Positions 8,550-18,597 of a DNA stretch of 64,000 nt are shown here, piece by piece. The notes under the pieces are model-generated. The model saw only the letters and a list, made by a program, of their open reading frames with translations. It did not search any database and had not been told where the DNA came from. The translations under genes were made by a program, and so were the position numbers. This stretch comes from Flavobacterium ammonificans (GTDB taxonomy: Bacteria; Bacteroidota; Bacteroidia; Flavobacteriales; Flavobacteriaceae), in contig NZ_AP025185.1 of the NCBI RefSeq assembly GCF_020886115.1, positions 1,612,001-1,676,000 on the forward strand. The letters are read 5' to 3'. The first letter of the stretch is position 1; each line of letters begins with the position of its first letter.

Positions 8550-11500
8550 ATGGATTCACAAACTCCTTATATTCCTGTTAATAAAGTAAGAATTGTAACC
8601 GCAGCGTCACTTTTTGACGGACACGATGCAGCCATTAACATCATGCGAAGAATTATCCAAGCCACTGGTGTAGAGGTAATTCATCTTGGACATGATAGAA
8701 GTGTTGAAGAAGTTGTAAATACTGCCATTCAAGAGGATGCGAATGCAATTGCAATGACTTCTTATCAAGGGGGTCACAACGAGTATTTCAAATACATGTA
8801 CGATTTACTTAAGGAAAAAGGAGCTGGTCACATCAAAATATTTGGCGGAGGTGGAGGCGTAATCTTACCTTCAGAAATTTCAGAATTACACGAGTATGGC
8901 ATTGAAAGAATTTATTCTCCAGATGATGGCCGTGCCATGGGATTACAAGGTATGATTAACGATTTGGTCAAACGGTCTGATTATCCAATTGGAGATAAAT
9001 TAACTGGAGAATTATCGCACATAGAAGAGAAAAATCCAACAGCTATTGCACGATTAATTTCGGCTGCTGAGAACTTTCCAGAAATTGCTAAATCGGTTTT
9101 TGACCAAATTCATCAAAAAAATGAAACCTCTAAAATTCCTGTTTTGGGCATTACCGGTACAGGTGGCGCAGGAAAATCATCTTTAGTAGATGAATTGGTT
9201 CGTCGTTTTTTAATCGATTTCCCAGAAAAAACAATCGGATTGATTTCGGTTGACCCCTCAAAACGTAAGACTGGTGGCGCTTTATTGGGCGATAGAATTC
9301 GTATGAATGCGATTAACAATTCAAGAGTTTATATGCGTTCGTTGGCTACTCGTCAATCCAATTTGGCCTTATCAAAATATGTAGCTGAAGCAATTGAAGT
9401 TCTGAAAGCGGCTAAATACGATATCATAATTTTAGAAACGTCTGGAATTGGACAATCGGATACCGAAATTTTAGAACATTCAGATGTTTCGTTATACGTA
9501 ATGACTCCCGAGTTTGGAGCTGCAACACAGTTAGAAAAAATCGATATGTTGGATTTTGCCGATTTAGTGGCGCTGAATAAATTCGACAAACGTGGTGCTT
9601 TAGATGCCATTCGTGATGTAAAAAAACAATACCAACGCAATCATAATTTATGGGATGTAGATACAGATAAAATGCCAATTTTTGGAACTATCGCTTCACA
9701 ATTCAACGATCCAGGAATGAATACGCTGTACAAATCCATAATGGATAAGATTGTAGAAAAAACAGGAGCTGATTTACAATCGACTTTTGAAATTACGCGT
9801 GAAATGAGCGAGAAGATTTTCGTAATTCCACCTCATAGAACCCGTTATTTATCTGAAATTGCAGAAAACAATAGAAAATACGATGAAACGGTACTTTCTC
9901 AAGTAGAAGTAGCTCAAAAATTATACGGAATTTTTAAAACTGTGGAATCGGTTAACGGTAATTTACCACAATTAGATAAAGCAGGAATAGTTGAAGATTC
10001 TTTAAAAATCAATGCCGATAACAAAGATTTCGTTTCGTTATTGACTAAAGAATTCGACCGAGTAAAAATGAACCTTGACTCTTACAACTGGGAAATCATT
10101 TTAACTTGGGACGAAAAAGTGAATAAATATAAAAATCCAGTGTATAGTTTTAAAGTTCGAGATAAAGAAATTAAAATTGCAACACATACCGAATCGCTTT
10201 CGCATTTGCAAATTCCAAAGGTAGCTTTGCCAAAATACCAAGCTTGGGGCGATATTTTAAAATGGAATTTACAAGAAAATGTTCCTGGAGAATTCCCTTT
10301 TGCTTCTGGATTGTATCCATTTAAAAGAGAAGGCGAAGATCCAAGTAGAATGTTTGCAGGTGAAGGAGGACCAGAACGAACTAACAAGCGTTTTCACTAT
10401 GTTTCTGCAGGATTGCCAGCAAAACGATTATCAACGGCTTTTGATTCGGTGACTTTGTACGGAAATGACCCTCACATTCGTCCTGATATTTATGGAAAAA
10501 TTGGTAATGCTGGAGTTTCAATTTGTTGTTTAGACGATGCAAAAAAATTGTATTCTGGTTTCGATTTGAGTCATCCAATGACTTCTGTATCCATGACGAT
10601 TAATGGACCAGCTCCAATGTTGTTAGGATTCTTTATGAATGCGGCTATCGATCAAAACTGTGAAAAATACATTATTGAAAATGGTTTACAAAAGGAAGTT
10701 GAAGCTAAAATCAACGAAATTTATAAGCAAAAAGGGGTAACACGTCCTTCGTATCAAGGCGATTTACCAGAAGGGAATAATGGATTAGGGTTGATGCTTT
10801 TAGGCGTAACTGGCGATCAAGTTTTACCATTAGATGTTTATAATGATATCAAAGTTAAAACCTTAGCACAACTTCGTGGTACGGTTCAAGCCGATATTTT
10901 AAAAGAAGATCAAGCACAAAATACTTGTATTTTCTCTACTGAATTTGCTTTACGATTAATGGGTGATGTACAGGAGTATTTCATCAAACAAAACGTTCGT
11001 AATTTTTATTCGGTTTCTATTTCTGGATATCATATTGCAGAAGCAGGAGCGAACCCAATTACCCAATTAGCATTTACCTTAGCTAATGGTTTCACTTACG
11101 TGGAATACTATTTGAGTCGCGGAATGAACATCAACGATTTCGGTCCGAATTTATCGTTCTTTTTCTCTAACGGAGTGGATCCAGAATATGCGGTTATTGG
11201 TCGTGTGGCTCGTAAAATTTGGGCGAAAGCCATGAAAAACAAATACGGAGCCAACGAAAGAGCGCAAATGTTGAAATACCACATTCAAACTTCTGGACGT
11301 TCGTTGCATGCGCAAGAAATTGATTTTAATGATATTCGTACGACGCTACAAGCTTTGTATGCGATTTACGACAACTGTAATTCCTTACATACGAATGCGT
11401 ATGACGAAGCCATTACTACGCCAACAGAAGAATCTGTGCGAAGAGCTATGGCAATTCAGTTGATTATTAATAAAGAATTAGGATTAGCGAAAAACGAAAA

Positions 11501-11975
11501 TCCAATTCAAGGTTCGTTCATTATCGAAGAATTAACCGATTTAGTAGAAGAGGCTGTTTTACAAGAATTTGACCGAATTACAGAACGTGGCGGTGTATTG
11601 GGTGCGATGGAAACCATGTACCAACGTTCCAAAATTCAGGAAGAAAGTTTGTATTACGAAACCTTGAAACATACAGGCGAATTTCCAATTATCGGGGTAA
11701 ATACCTTCTTGAGCTCAAAAGGTTCACCAACGGTTATTCCTGCAGAGGTTATTCGTGCAACGGAAGAAGAGAAGCAATATCAAATTGATATGTTGCATAA
11801 TCTACATCAATCGGGCGCCGAAAAAGTAACTGAACAATTGAACAGTATTCAAGACGCAGCGATTAATAATCAAAATATTTTTGAAAAGTTAATGGAGGCT
11901 ACCAAAGTATGTTCGTTAGGACAAATTACCAATGCGTTGTTTGAAGTGGGTGGACAATACAGACGAAATATGTAA
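8550..11975 (+). CDS. icmF: fused isobutyryl-CoA mutase (IcmF type)
   Basis: A 1141-residue adenosylcobalamin-dependent acyl-CoA mutase with its G-protein chaperone built in. Residues about 12-140 form the B12-binding domain (DGHDAA with the cobalt-ligating His25, and the SYQGGH and FGGGGG loops). About 195-440 form a MeaB-type GTPase with P-loop GTGGAGKSS. About 560-1110 form the mutase barrel. Two substrate-pocket residues separate isobutyryl-CoA from methylmalonyl-CoA mutases: by eye this protein has Phe602 in RMFAGEG and Gln790 in DQAQNT, where methylmalonyl-CoA mutases carry Tyr and Arg. This supports interconversion of isobutyryl-CoA and n-butyryl-CoA. Monocistronic by context. Confidence 0.92.
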   Translation: MDSQTPYIPVNKVRIVTAASLFDGHDAAINIMRRIIQATGVEVIHLGHDRSVEEVVNTAIQEDANAIAMTSYQGGHNEYFKYMYDLLKEKGAGHIKIFGGGGGVILPSEISELHEYGIERIYSPDDGRAMGLQGMINDLVKRSDYPIGDKLTGELSHIEEKNPTAIARLISAAENFPEIAKSVFDQIHQKNETSKIPVLGITGTGGAGKSSLVDELVRRFLIDFPEKTIGLISVDPSKRKTGGALLGDRIRMNAINNSRVYMRSLATRQSNLALSKYVAEAIEVLKAAKYDIIILETSGIGQSDTEILEHSDVSLYVMTPEFGAATQLEKIDMLDFADLVALNKFDKRGALDAIRDVKKQYQRNHNLWDVDTDKMPIFGTIASQFNDPGMNTLYKSIMDKIVEKTGADLQSTFEITREMSEKIFVIPPHRTRYLSEIAENNRKYDETVLSQVEVAQKLYGIFKTVESVNGNLPQLDKAGIVEDSLKINADNKDFVSLLTKEFDRVKMNLDSYNWEIILTWDEKVNKYKNPVYSFKVRDKEIKIATHTESLSHLQIPKVALPKYQAWGDILKWNLQENVPGEFPFASGLYPFKREGEDPSRMFAGEGGPERTNKRFHYVSAGLPAKRLSTAFDSVTLYGNDPHIRPDIYGKIGNAGVSICCLDDAKKLYSGFDLSHPMTSVSMTINGPAPMLLGFFMNAAIDQNCEKYIIENGLQKEVEAKINEIYKQKGVTRPSYQGDLPEGNNGLGLMLLGVTGDQVLPLDVYNDIKVKTLAQLRGTVQADILKEDQAQNTCIFSTEFALRLMGDVQEYFIKQNVRNFYSVSISGYHIAEAGANPITQLAFTLANGFTYVEYYLSRGMNINDFGPNLSFFFSNGVDPEYAVIGRVARKIWAKAMKNKYGANERAQMLKYHIQTSGRSLHAQEIDFNDIRTTLQALYAIYDNCNSLHTNAYDEAITTPTEESVRRAMAIQLIINKELGLAKNENPIQGSFIIEELTDLVEEAVLQEFDRITERGGVLGAMETMYQRSKIQEESLYYETLKHTGEFPIIGVNTFLSSKGSPTVIPAEVIRATEEEKQYQIDMLHNLHQSGAEKVTEQLNSIQDAAINNQNIFEKLMEATKVCSLGQITNALFEVGGQYRRNM

Positions 11976-12004
11976 TTGACTTATAAATGAAATTATAGTT
12001 TTTT

Positions 12005-12044
12005 AAAAAAAAACCTGATAATCAATTGATTATCAGGTTTTTTT
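12005..12044. terminator. symmetrical terminator between icmF and ssrA
   Basis: CCTGATAATCA pairs with TGATTATCAGG, with an A-run on the left and a T-run on the right. It lies between the convergent icmF and tmRNA genes and can terminate both. Confidence 0.88.
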
Positions 12045-12045
12045 G

Positions 12046-12439
12046 TGGAGTCGCCGGGAATCGAACCCGGGTCCAAACAAGCAACTAAAGAGCTTTCTAC
12101 AGGCTTATTTCCTGATTGAATTTTCGATGTTTTGCTAGGCCAGAAACAGCCACAAAACACTTAGTTTTTTTATTTTCAAGTACCGCCCAAAACTTACGAT
12201 ACTCTAGGTTTATATTTACGATTCCCCTAGATCAAATGCTATAAACCAAAGCCTTTGAGGAGAATCCTGCTTTCCTACCTGGTAGGACGAGGCTAATCTT
12301 ACTATGATTCAGATTATGCAGCAAGAGCGTAGTTTCCTTCGCCGTGTAAAAAGTGTGAAGCCTTTTATTAACGAGAATTACTTCAGTTCTCGACCTGCTT
12401 ACTTTTCAATTCGACTTGCTGTCAAAACCAGTCGACCCC
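12046..12439 (-). ncRNA. ssrA: transfer-messenger RNA (tmRNA)
   Basis: Ribosome-rescue RNA of about 394 nt. The 5' end reads GGGGTCGACTGGTTTTGACA and the 3' end GGTTCGATTCCCGGCGACTC plus the discriminator A. These two ends pair as the alanyl acceptor stem, and the second contains the T-arm TTCGATT. The CCA tail is not encoded: the sequence continues CAAA. The internal tag frame encodes GEGNYALAA followed by TAA. A TAnnTTTG box lies about 45 nt upstream of the mature 5' end, consistent with a short processed leader. Confidence 0.96.
12314..12343 (-). other. tmRNA proteolysis-tag reading frame (GEGNYALAA)
   Basis: Read on the minus strand from 12343, the resume codon GGC is followed by eight codons and TAA, giving G-E-G-N-Y-A-L-A-A. 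The terminal LAA is the hydrophobic degron recognised by ClpXP-type proteases. Confidence 0.93.
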
Positions 12440-12483
12440 ATAATGACCTGGAATAGTCAAAAACTGTTCCGAAAATGGAGTTG

Positions 12484-12491
12484 CAAAGGTA
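12484..12491 (-). promoter_or_regulatory. -7 element of ssrA
   Basis: TACCTTTG on the minus strand matches TAnnTTTG. It would start transcription about 38 nt before the mature tmRNA 5' end. Confidence 0.55.
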
Positions 12492-12560
12492 AATCTTTTT
12501 TAATGATAAAAACGAATTGATTTTGGTAATTCAAATTCCAAATCATAAATCATATAATCG

Positions 12561-12609
12561 TCCCGAAGCGTCGGGATCGAATATCGTATATCGTCCCGAA
12601 GCGTCGGGA
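12561..12609. repeat. two copies of a CCCGAAGC-TCGGG inverted repeat
   Basis: TCCCGAAGCGTCGGGA occurs at 12561-12576 and again at 12594-12609, set in short ATATCGAATATCGTATATCG-like sequence. Related palindromes recur at 50159 and 50272, also embedded in ATATCGAT/ATACGAT-rich DNA, so this is a dispersed intergenic repeat family. Confidence 0.8.
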
Positions 12610-12635
12610 TTGTATATCGAATATCATATATCGAA

Positions 12636-13835
12636 TTATTCTTCAGTATCCATTTCAAATGGGTAATCGCCAAATAAAGGAGCTACTTTTTTTACATTAT
12701 AAGTACTTTTATTCATCTTATTGGACAAAGCAATAATAGTTACTTGTTCTTTTGGAAGTGTTATGTAAGATGAAGTATTTCCGTGCCACCAACCGTTATG
12801 AAAATAAAAATTCTGACCTGTTTTCCAATTAATCATTCGTATGCCTAGACCATAATTTTTCTCACCTTCCTTTTCTTTGCTGTAGCCAACATAGACTTGT
12901 TTAGCTAATTCTGGCTCTAAAAAATCTTTTCTATTTCTAGCTCGGTCGAATTTTAACAAATCTCTAGCGGTTGAAAATATATTTTTGTCTCCATAAACCT
13001 CATCGAGATAATCTTTACCGATTTCTATTCCATTGGCTTTGTAGGAAGGAACAATCCGATTTTTATCTTTCTCATAGTCGAATACGAATGTATTAGTCAT
13101 TCCTAGAGGTTTGAAAATCATTTCAGCCATAGCGTCTTTATAACTAGTGCCTGTTATTTTTTCTATGATTAATGCTAACAATGCATAATTAGTATTGCAA
13201 TAAGCAAATCGGGTATTGGCTTTGGATTCTACACCTATATTTTTGGTAGCTAAAATGTTTAATATGTCTTGATTTTTCAATCTGTTACGTCTGTCCCAAA
13301 CGCCGTCATTTCTATCTGTAAAATAGGCGTAATTACGAAGTCCACTTCGGTGGTTGAGTAACATTCTTACTGTTATATCTTCAAAAGGAAATTCTTTTAA
13401 AATGGATTTCACTTTTTGATCTAAACTCAAACGTTTGGCATTCGCAAGTTTTAAAACTGCAGCCGCTGTAATTACTTTACTTACTGAGGCTATGTGTAAT
13501 GGAGTAGATGCGGTAATTGTATCTTTTTTATTGAAGTTGGCTAATCCATCGTATTTTTCAAAAACAATTTGACCGTTTTTTGCAACTAAAAAAGCACCAT
13601 TAGCTCTTTTTTTAGGCCAATTCTTATTGTAAAAATGAGCAATTTTTTTACGAGTATTTGAAATAAAGTTGCCATCTAATGAAGGTTCTTCTACCAAAGG
13701 CTTCATTTTTGGCAAAACATTTTTAGGAAGTTCAGAATCTTTTATAGTGTTTTCGAATTCTACTTTTTTACATGAGCTTACTAGAAAAAGTAATAGTAGA
13801 ATTGACAGTGAATAGGATGTATTAATATATTTCAT
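12636..13835 (-). CDS. lipoprotein serine hydrolase, class C beta-lactamase/penicillin-binding fold
   Basis: A 399-residue beta-lactamase-related protein. The N-terminus has a lipobox (LFLVSSCKK), so it is probably membrane-anchored by lipidation. The nucleophile motif SxxK is seen in IASVSKVIT, the YxN motif in FAYCNTNYALL, and the HxG-type third motif in FHNGWWHGN. Such proteins include esterases and peptidases acting on D-amino-acid peptides as well as AmpC enzymes. The sequence gives no reason to call it a resistance enzyme. Its own TATATTTG box lies at 13855-13862. Confidence 0.88.
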   Translation of the reverse strand: MKYINTSYSLSILLLLFLVSSCKKVEFENTIKDSELPKNVLPKMKPLVEEPSLDGNFISNTRKKIAHFYNKNWPKKRANGAFLVAKNGQIVFEKYDGLANFNKKDTITASTPLHIASVSKVITAAAVLKLANAKRLSLDQKVKSILKEFPFEDITVRMLLNHRSGLRNYAYFTDRNDGVWDRRNRLKNQDILNILATKNIGVESKANTRFAYCNTNYALLALIIEKITGTSYKDAMAEMIFKPLGMTNTFVFDYEKDKNRIVPSYKANGIEIGKDYLDEVYGDKNIFSTARDLLKFDRARNRKDFLEPELAKQVYVGYSKEKEGEKNYGLGIRMINWKTGQNFYFHNGWWHGNTSSYITLPKEQVTIIALSNKMNKSTYNVKKVAPLFGDYPFEMDTEE

Positions 13836-13854
13836 TATTGTGGCACTTGATGCA

Positions 13855-13862
13855 CAAATATA
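13855..13862 (-). promoter_or_regulatory. -7 element of the serine hydrolase gene
   Basis: TATATTTG on the minus strand, an exact TAnnTTTG match, 20 bases before the ATG at 13835. Confidence 0.5.
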
Positions 13863-14019
13863 TAGAATACATCTATTTTAGAATGCTTTTTTTAAATTAT
13901 CAATCACTTTTTATTCACATATTTTGTTATTAAATTTCTAATTTATTGTATTTCAATCTTTTTTAAAAATAGATTGCTATTGAATTCTTAAAATAGTTTT
14001 AAGTTGATTTTTTAATTAT

Positions 14020-14027
14020 TAAATTTG
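14020..14027 (+). promoter_or_regulatory. -7 element of the NAD-dependent dehydrogenase gene
   Basis: TAAATTTG matches TAnnTTTG, 33 bases before the ATG at 14060. The nearest upstream TTG is too close for the usual -33 spacing. Confidence 0.5.
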
Positions 14028-14059
14028 TGAGGTTACATACCTAATAAAATTAGTAAATT

Positions 14060-15277
14060 ATGAGTAAAAGCGCTCTTAGATTTGGAATTATTCGAGAACG
14101 TAAAAATCCCCCTGATCGAAGAGTGGTTTTGTCGCCAACTGCTATAGTTCAGCTACAACAGCTGTATCCTACTGCTCAATTTGTAGTAGAAAGTTCAGAA
14201 AATCGTGTATATAAAGACGAAGACTATCAATCTTTAGGGATAGAAGTGACTGATAATGTTGCTGATTGTGATGTTTTAATTGGAGTTAAGGAAGTGCCTT
14301 TAGTTAATTTAATTCCAAATAAATCCTATTTCTTTTTTTCTCATACAATTAAAAAGCAGCCTCATAATCAAGCGCTTTTGAGGGAAATTTTGGAAAACAA
14401 TATTACATTATACGATCATGAAACCATAGTTGATGCCGATGAAAAGCGACTTATCGGTTTCGGTAAATATGCAGGAATAGTAGGAACGTATAATGCGTTC
14501 AGGGCTTTTGGATTAAAATTTGAATTGTTTAAGTTACCCAAAGCGGAAACCTTATCGGATCAAGCCATGTTAATTTCATATTTGAAACGTCAGGTCTTAC
14601 CTCCCTTAAAAATTGTAGTAACAGGTACAGGAAAAGTAGGTTCTGGTTGTATCGAAATGTTGGATGCAATGAAAATTAAGCGTGTTGGTGTGGCTGATTT
14701 TTTATCGAAAAAATATACTCAAGCGGTTTATGTACAAATAGATGTATTGGAGTATAACAAGAGAAAAGATGGAGGATCAACCGATAACAATGATTTTTAT
14801 CACCATCCAGAAGAGTATGAATCTGATTTTGCCAGATTTGCTAATGTAGCAGATATTGCAATTTTTGGACATTTTTATGGCAATGGAGCGCCTCAAATTC
14901 TTTCTCGTGAGATGCTAAAATCACAAGATTGCAAGATCAAAGTTGTAGCTGATATTTCCTGTGATGTAGATGGTCCAATTGCGTGTACAGTTCGCGCTTC
15001 TACAATCGCTGAACCTTTTTACGGTTATTTACCTTCTGAGGGAACCGAAGTAGATGTTTTTCATCCAGCAGCAATTGTTGTAATGGCTGTTGATAATTTA
15101 CCTTGTGAGTTGCCTAAAGACGCTAGTGATGGCTTTGGAGAACAGTTCATTAAGCATGTGTTTCCAGCACTAATGAGCGGCGATGTAGACGGACTTTTGC
15201 ATCGAGCTAAAATTACAGATAGCGGTAGATTAACCGATAGATTTAAATACTTGCAAGATTATGTAGATTTAGGATAG
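14060..15277 (+). CDS. NAD(P)-dependent oxidoreductase, alanine dehydrogenase/lysine-forming saccharopine dehydrogenase type
   Basis: A 405-residue two-domain dehydrogenase. The N-terminal half has the alanine dehydrogenase/PNT-type opening FGIIRERKNPPDRRVVLSP. The Rossmann half carries the nucleotide-binding VVTGTGKVGSGCIEML near residue 190. VVADISCDVDGPIACTVRAS matches the saccharopine-dehydrogenase-like region, and ATIAEPFYGY is also typical. It probably acts on an amino-acid substrate, but the sequence does not settle whether it is a true saccharopine dehydrogenase. Monocistronic, with a TAAATTTG promoter box. Confidence 0.8.
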   Translation: MSKSALRFGIIRERKNPPDRRVVLSPTAIVQLQQLYPTAQFVVESSENRVYKDEDYQSLGIEVTDNVADCDVLIGVKEVPLVNLIPNKSYFFFSHTIKKQPHNQALLREILENNITLYDHETIVDADEKRLIGFGKYAGIVGTYNAFRAFGLKFELFKLPKAETLSDQAMLISYLKRQVLPPLKIVVTGTGKVGSGCIEMLDAMKIKRVGVADFLSKKYTQAVYVQIDVLEYNKRKDGGSTDNNDFYHHPEEYESDFARFANVADIAIFGHFYGNGAPQILSREMLKSQDCKIKVVADISCDVDGPIACTVRASTIAEPFYGYLPSEGTEVDVFHPAAIVVMAVDNLPCELPKDASDGFGEQFIKHVFPALMSGDVDGLLHRAKITDSGRLTDRFKYLQDYVDLG

Positions 15278-15329
15278 GCACTAGTAAGGTCTATCTTGAA
15301 ATTTTAACGATTTGTTTTTTATTTTTTTG

Positions 15330-15360
15330 TTGTCGGGACAAAATATTAAACTTACATTTG
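15330..15360 (+). promoter_or_regulatory. promoter of the small membrane protein gene (TTG, 20-nt spacer, TACATTTG)
   Basis: TTG at 15330-15332 and TACATTTG at 15353-15360 are separated by 20 nt, a good fit to the Bacteroidetes vegetative promoter. The expected start of transcription is about 20 nt before the ATG at 15389. Confidence 0.65.
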
Positions 15361-15388
15361 TACTTGTATACACTTAATTCCGGAAAAT

Positions 15389-15559
15389 ATGTTTACTTTT
15401 TCACAGTACTTAGGCTTTTTACTTTTCTTAACTATTTTGACAATGGGTTTTTGGCTAATGTTTTTTTTAGTTGGATTCGTGTCGTATTGGGTAGGTGGAG
15501 CTTCTTGGGAAGCTTACAAAGAAAAGAAAGCAAAAAAGAAAGAAGAGCAATCTAATTAA
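15389..15559 (+). CDS. small membrane protein, 56 residues
   Basis: Begins MFTFSQYLGFLLFLTILTMG and continues through a second hydrophobic stretch FWLMFFLVGFVSYWVGG, then ends in a charged tail rich in Lys and Glu (YKEKKAKKKEEQSN). The predicted form is one or two membrane helices with a cytoplasmic basic tail. A good promoter lies upstream and a strong terminator 15 nt after the stop, which together argue that this frame is the gene; a longer overlapping frame from 15358 lacks these properties. Function unknown. Confidence 0.72.
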   Translation: MFTFSQYLGFLLFLTILTMGFWLMFFLVGFVSYWVGGASWEAYKEKKAKKKEEQSN

Positions 15560-15573
15560 ATAGTTTGTTTTAC

Positions 15574-15606
15574 AAAAAAAAGCTCCATTTATGGAGCTTT
15601 TTTTAT
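15574..15606. terminator. bidirectional terminator between the small membrane gene and the TonB barrel gene
   Basis: AAAGCTCCAT pairs with ATGGAGCTTT around a TT loop, with A-run and T-run on opposite sides, between convergent genes. Confidence 0.88.
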
Positions 15607-15627
15607 GAATTAACCTAACCTATACTT

Positions 15628-18090
15628 TTAACCTTGAAATTCCATATCACCACCACCATCGTTTAATCTCTTTGGTTGTCTTTCTCTTTCGTTTTTAGCT
15701 TTATTAAAGCGGTACGTGAAGGAAAGAGTGACTTGTCTTACTCGCCATTGCATTTCAGATCTTGAACTAATTACACCAGGTAAGAAAGTCTCCATAATTC
15801 TTTTTCGACCATTAAAAACATCACTTACATTTAGAGTAAATGTTCCTTTATCTTTCATCACATCTTTACTGAAGGCAAGATTAGCACTAAAATTCCCAAT
15901 CACTCTTCCCTGCGCATTAGTTTGACCACCCATATACATTAAATTGGTTTGCCAATCAATTTTGTTTGGAAGTGTAATTTTCGATGTCAATCGGCTAAAC
16001 CAAGATGTCGCCACATTGTCAAAGTTTTGAACAATCTTTACGTTATTAAAATTAGTATAAGTAAAATCGCCATCAGTTTCACTTCTAAAAAAGTTGAAGT
16101 TAGAATTCAACTTCCACCATTTGTATGGAGAATAATTTAAGGTAAATTCAAAACCTGAGCGATATTCTGTCGCTAAATTGATTGGTGAACTAATGATTAT
16201 TGGGGTTCCGTTAACAAAACTACCCGATTCTCTTCTTGCAAATTGAAACGCATCAATTGTTTTGTTTAGATATAAAGAAGTACTTAATGTTAATTTAGAC
16301 CATCGTTTTATATACCCAAAATCTATTGCGTCTGTCATAGATGGATCTAAATCAGGATTACCAACAAAGATGTTTATATTACTTGATAAATTGTTAAATG
16401 GGTTTAATAATCTTCCGCGAGGTCTCTGAATTCTTCGGCTATAGCTAATTGATGTGCTAGCCTTATCAGATAATTCGTAAGTAAAAAATGCAGATGGGAA
16501 GAAATTACCATACTTCTTGGTGTTAAAATCTGATGTAGCCAACTGATTGATTTCAATATTAGAATCCTCATAACGCAGACCCAAAAGAAAGGAGGCTTTG
16601 TTTTTTTTGAAACCGTATTGAGTATACAATGCATTTACCTTTTCTTTGTATTGTAGGATATTTGTAAAATTCGGATTAATGACACCGTTAATCATTACTT
16701 CATAATCAGTTAAAAGATCTAAAAAATCACCTCTGTATCCTGCTTCAAATTGACTACCATTTTTAAGAGGTAAAACATAATCACTTTGAATTAAAATTCG
16801 ATCTTGTTGTTGATTATTTAAGGTATTGTCAATTTTTATTGCGGTTGTATTTGTAGCAGTTTCAGTAATGAATGCGGTATTATCATCATTATTAGAAGAA
16901 ATTGAACCGTCAATACTGAATTTATGTCCAGGCTTTTTAAAGTTTTTTACAAAATTAGATGTGTATTCAAAGTTTTCACTATCACTATTTTCTCTATTTA
17001 AACGAGTTCTTGTATTATCAAATTCATTTAGAGCCGTCAGGTAGTTTTGAAATACTAAATCGTTATTAATTCCTAAATTATTTCTGTAATTAAATGTATT
17101 TGTCCAAGTAGTTGACTCATTAATGTTTATATCCATTCCGATATTTGCATTATAGCCTTTACCATATCGATCATTTGTTCGAGGCTCTATAATATAATTT
17201 TTAACTGAATTGTCTGGATTTAGATAGGCTGTTTCATTGATCATATTTCCTGGACTACTTCTAAGGCTGTAACCTTGAGTTGTATATAAACTAATATTTT
17301 TAGTTTTGTAGTTTACAGTTCCTGTCAAACTAGTATTTTCTGGAAATCCACCACTAGCTATAAATGTTCCATTAAACCCTTGATTCTTTCCTTTTTTCAA
17401 AATAATATTAAGAATCCCCCCACCACCTTCAGCATCATATCTTGCTGATGGATTGGTAATTACTTCCACTTTGTCAATGGCATCAGCAGGAATAATTCGC
17501 AGTGCTTCGACTATATTGATTGCATTCGATGGTCTCCCATCAATTAAGATTCTGACATTTTCATTACCACGCAAACTAACATTTCCCTCTACGTCAACTG
17601 ACACAGATGGAATATTCGAAAGCACATCACTTACTGTACCTCCTTTTACCATTAAATCGGTACCTACATTAAAAACTTTTTTATCTAATTTTATCTCAAC
17701 TGTTGTTTTTTCAGCGCGGACAACAACTTCATTTAATTGTGCTGCATCTTCTAATAGTGCAATTGTTCCTAAATTCGTATTGCTCTGTATTGATTTCGAT
17801 TTAATTTCGGTAGGTTTAAATGAAATAAATTCTATAGAAATTGCATAAGTGCCTGGGTTGACTTCTACAGCAAATTCCCCTTTGTTGTTGGTAATTCCAC
17901 CCGCAACTGCTTTAGGATTGTCTGGTAGGCGTAATGTTATTGTTGCATATTCAAGAGGTTGGTTGGTTGTTTTTTCAACAACTTTACCTGTTACTTTTAA
18001 TTTTGCTTTAATTGGTGCTTGTTGACCAAAGCTTATAATACTGCTTAAAAACAGTAGGATTAATGCAATTGCATTTAATTTTTTCATCAA
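15628..18090 (-). CDS. outer-membrane TonB-dependent receptor family beta-barrel protein
   Basis: An 820-residue outer-membrane protein with a Sec signal (to about ISFGQQ) and a carboxypeptidase-regulatory-like beta-sandwich at about 30-110 (VTGKVVEKTTNQPLEYATIT). A plug follows at about 130-230 (VSDVLSNIPSVSVDVEGNVS and GGGGILNIILKKG). The rest is a long barrel ending in aromatic-rich strands and a Gly/Asp tail. This is the SusC-unlike outer-membrane beta-barrel subgroup, with no SusD partner nearby. The substrate cannot be deduced. Confidence 0.9.
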   Translation of the reverse strand: MMKKLNAIALILLFLSSIISFGQQAPIKAKLKVTGKVVEKTTNQPLEYATITLRLPDNPKAVAGGITNNKGEFAVEVNPGTYAISIEFISFKPTEIKSKSIQSNTNLGTIALLEDAAQLNEVVVRAEKTTVEIKLDKKVFNVGTDLMVKGGTVSDVLSNIPSVSVDVEGNVSLRGNENVRILIDGRPSNAINIVEALRIIPADAIDKVEVITNPSARYDAEGGGGILNIILKKGKNQGFNGTFIASGGFPENTSLTGTVNYKTKNISLYTTQGYSLRSSPGNMINETAYLNPDNSVKNYIIEPRTNDRYGKGYNANIGMDININESTTWTNTFNYRNNLGINNDLVFQNYLTALNEFDNTRTRLNRENSDSENFEYTSNFVKNFKKPGHKFSIDGSISSNNDDNTAFITETATNTTAIKIDNTLNNQQQDRILIQSDYVLPLKNGSQFEAGYRGDFLDLLTDYEVMINGVINPNFTNILQYKEKVNALYTQYGFKKNKASFLLGLRYEDSNIEINQLATSDFNTKKYGNFFPSAFFTYELSDKASTSISYSRRIQRPRGRLLNPFNNLSSNINIFVGNPDLDPSMTDAIDFGYIKRWSKLTLSTSLYLNKTIDAFQFARRESGSFVNGTPIIISSPINLATEYRSGFEFTLNYSPYKWWKLNSNFNFFRSETDGDFTYTNFNNVKIVQNFDNVATSWFSRLTSKITLPNKIDWQTNLMYMGGQTNAQGRVIGNFSANLAFSKDVMKDKGTFTLNVSDVFNGRKRIMETFLPGVISSRSEMQWRVRQVTLSFTYRFNKAKNERERQPKRLNDGGGDMEFQG

Positions 18091-18176
18091 TTATGATTTT
18101 TAATTACGGTGTTTAGACTCTATAAACTGGAAAAGGTTACATTAGTCAGTTCATAAATAAAAGTTAAATACGTTAT

Positions 18177-18521
18177 TTACAAAATAAATTGATTCAACTC
18201 ATCGATTACTCTTCCTATAATAGCTTTGTTTCCTTTTACCACAATTGGTCTTTCAATTAGAATAGGGTGATCAACCATTGCTTGAATAATCCCTTCGTCG
18301 GTCAGTTGTTTGTTTTTAAAATTTTCAATCCAAATTTTTTCTTTTACTCGAACCAATTGAATGGGTTTAAAGTTGAGTTTTTGAAGTAACTCTTTAAGAT
18401 TTTGATTTGACAAAGGATTTTCCAGGTATTTGATAACAGTAATTGCTTCTTCTTTTTCAGAAACTAATGCCAAACAGTTTCTTGATTTTCCGCAACGCGG
18501 GTTGTGGTATATTTCAATCAT
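18177..18521 (-). CDS. arsC: ArsC-family arsenate reductase (glutaredoxin type)
   Basis: A 114-residue thioredoxin-fold protein. The opening IEIYHNPRCGKSRNCL places the catalytic Cys in the ArsC position, and ERPIVVKGNKAIIGR matches the conserved arginine region near the C-terminus. Spx/YffB relatives share the fold, but the NPRCGKSRN motif favours ArsC. No ars operon partner is nearby. Divergent from the CPBP protease gene. Confidence 0.82.
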   Translation of the reverse strand: MIEIYHNPRCGKSRNCLALVSEKEEAITVIKYLENPLSNQNLKELLQKLNFKPIQLVRVKEKIWIENFKNKQLTDEGIIQAMVDHPILIERPIVVKGNKAIIGRVIDELNQFIL

Positions 18522-18597
18522 AGTATTAATTTTTTGCGAAGTAATGAAAATTGAAATTAAAACTGTATTTTAGAGACATAATTTTACAAATCAAACT

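Noticed and set aside
12636..13835. Calling the serine hydrolase an AmpC resistance enzyme
   Set aside because: Motifs fit the broad class C/esterase/peptidase group and it is a lipoprotein; nothing shows beta-lactam hydrolysis.
15358..15555. 65-residue frame overlapping the small membrane protein
   Set aside because: Its start coincides with the -7 box of the promoter, so it cannot be on the transcript; the frame at 15389 fits promoter and terminator.
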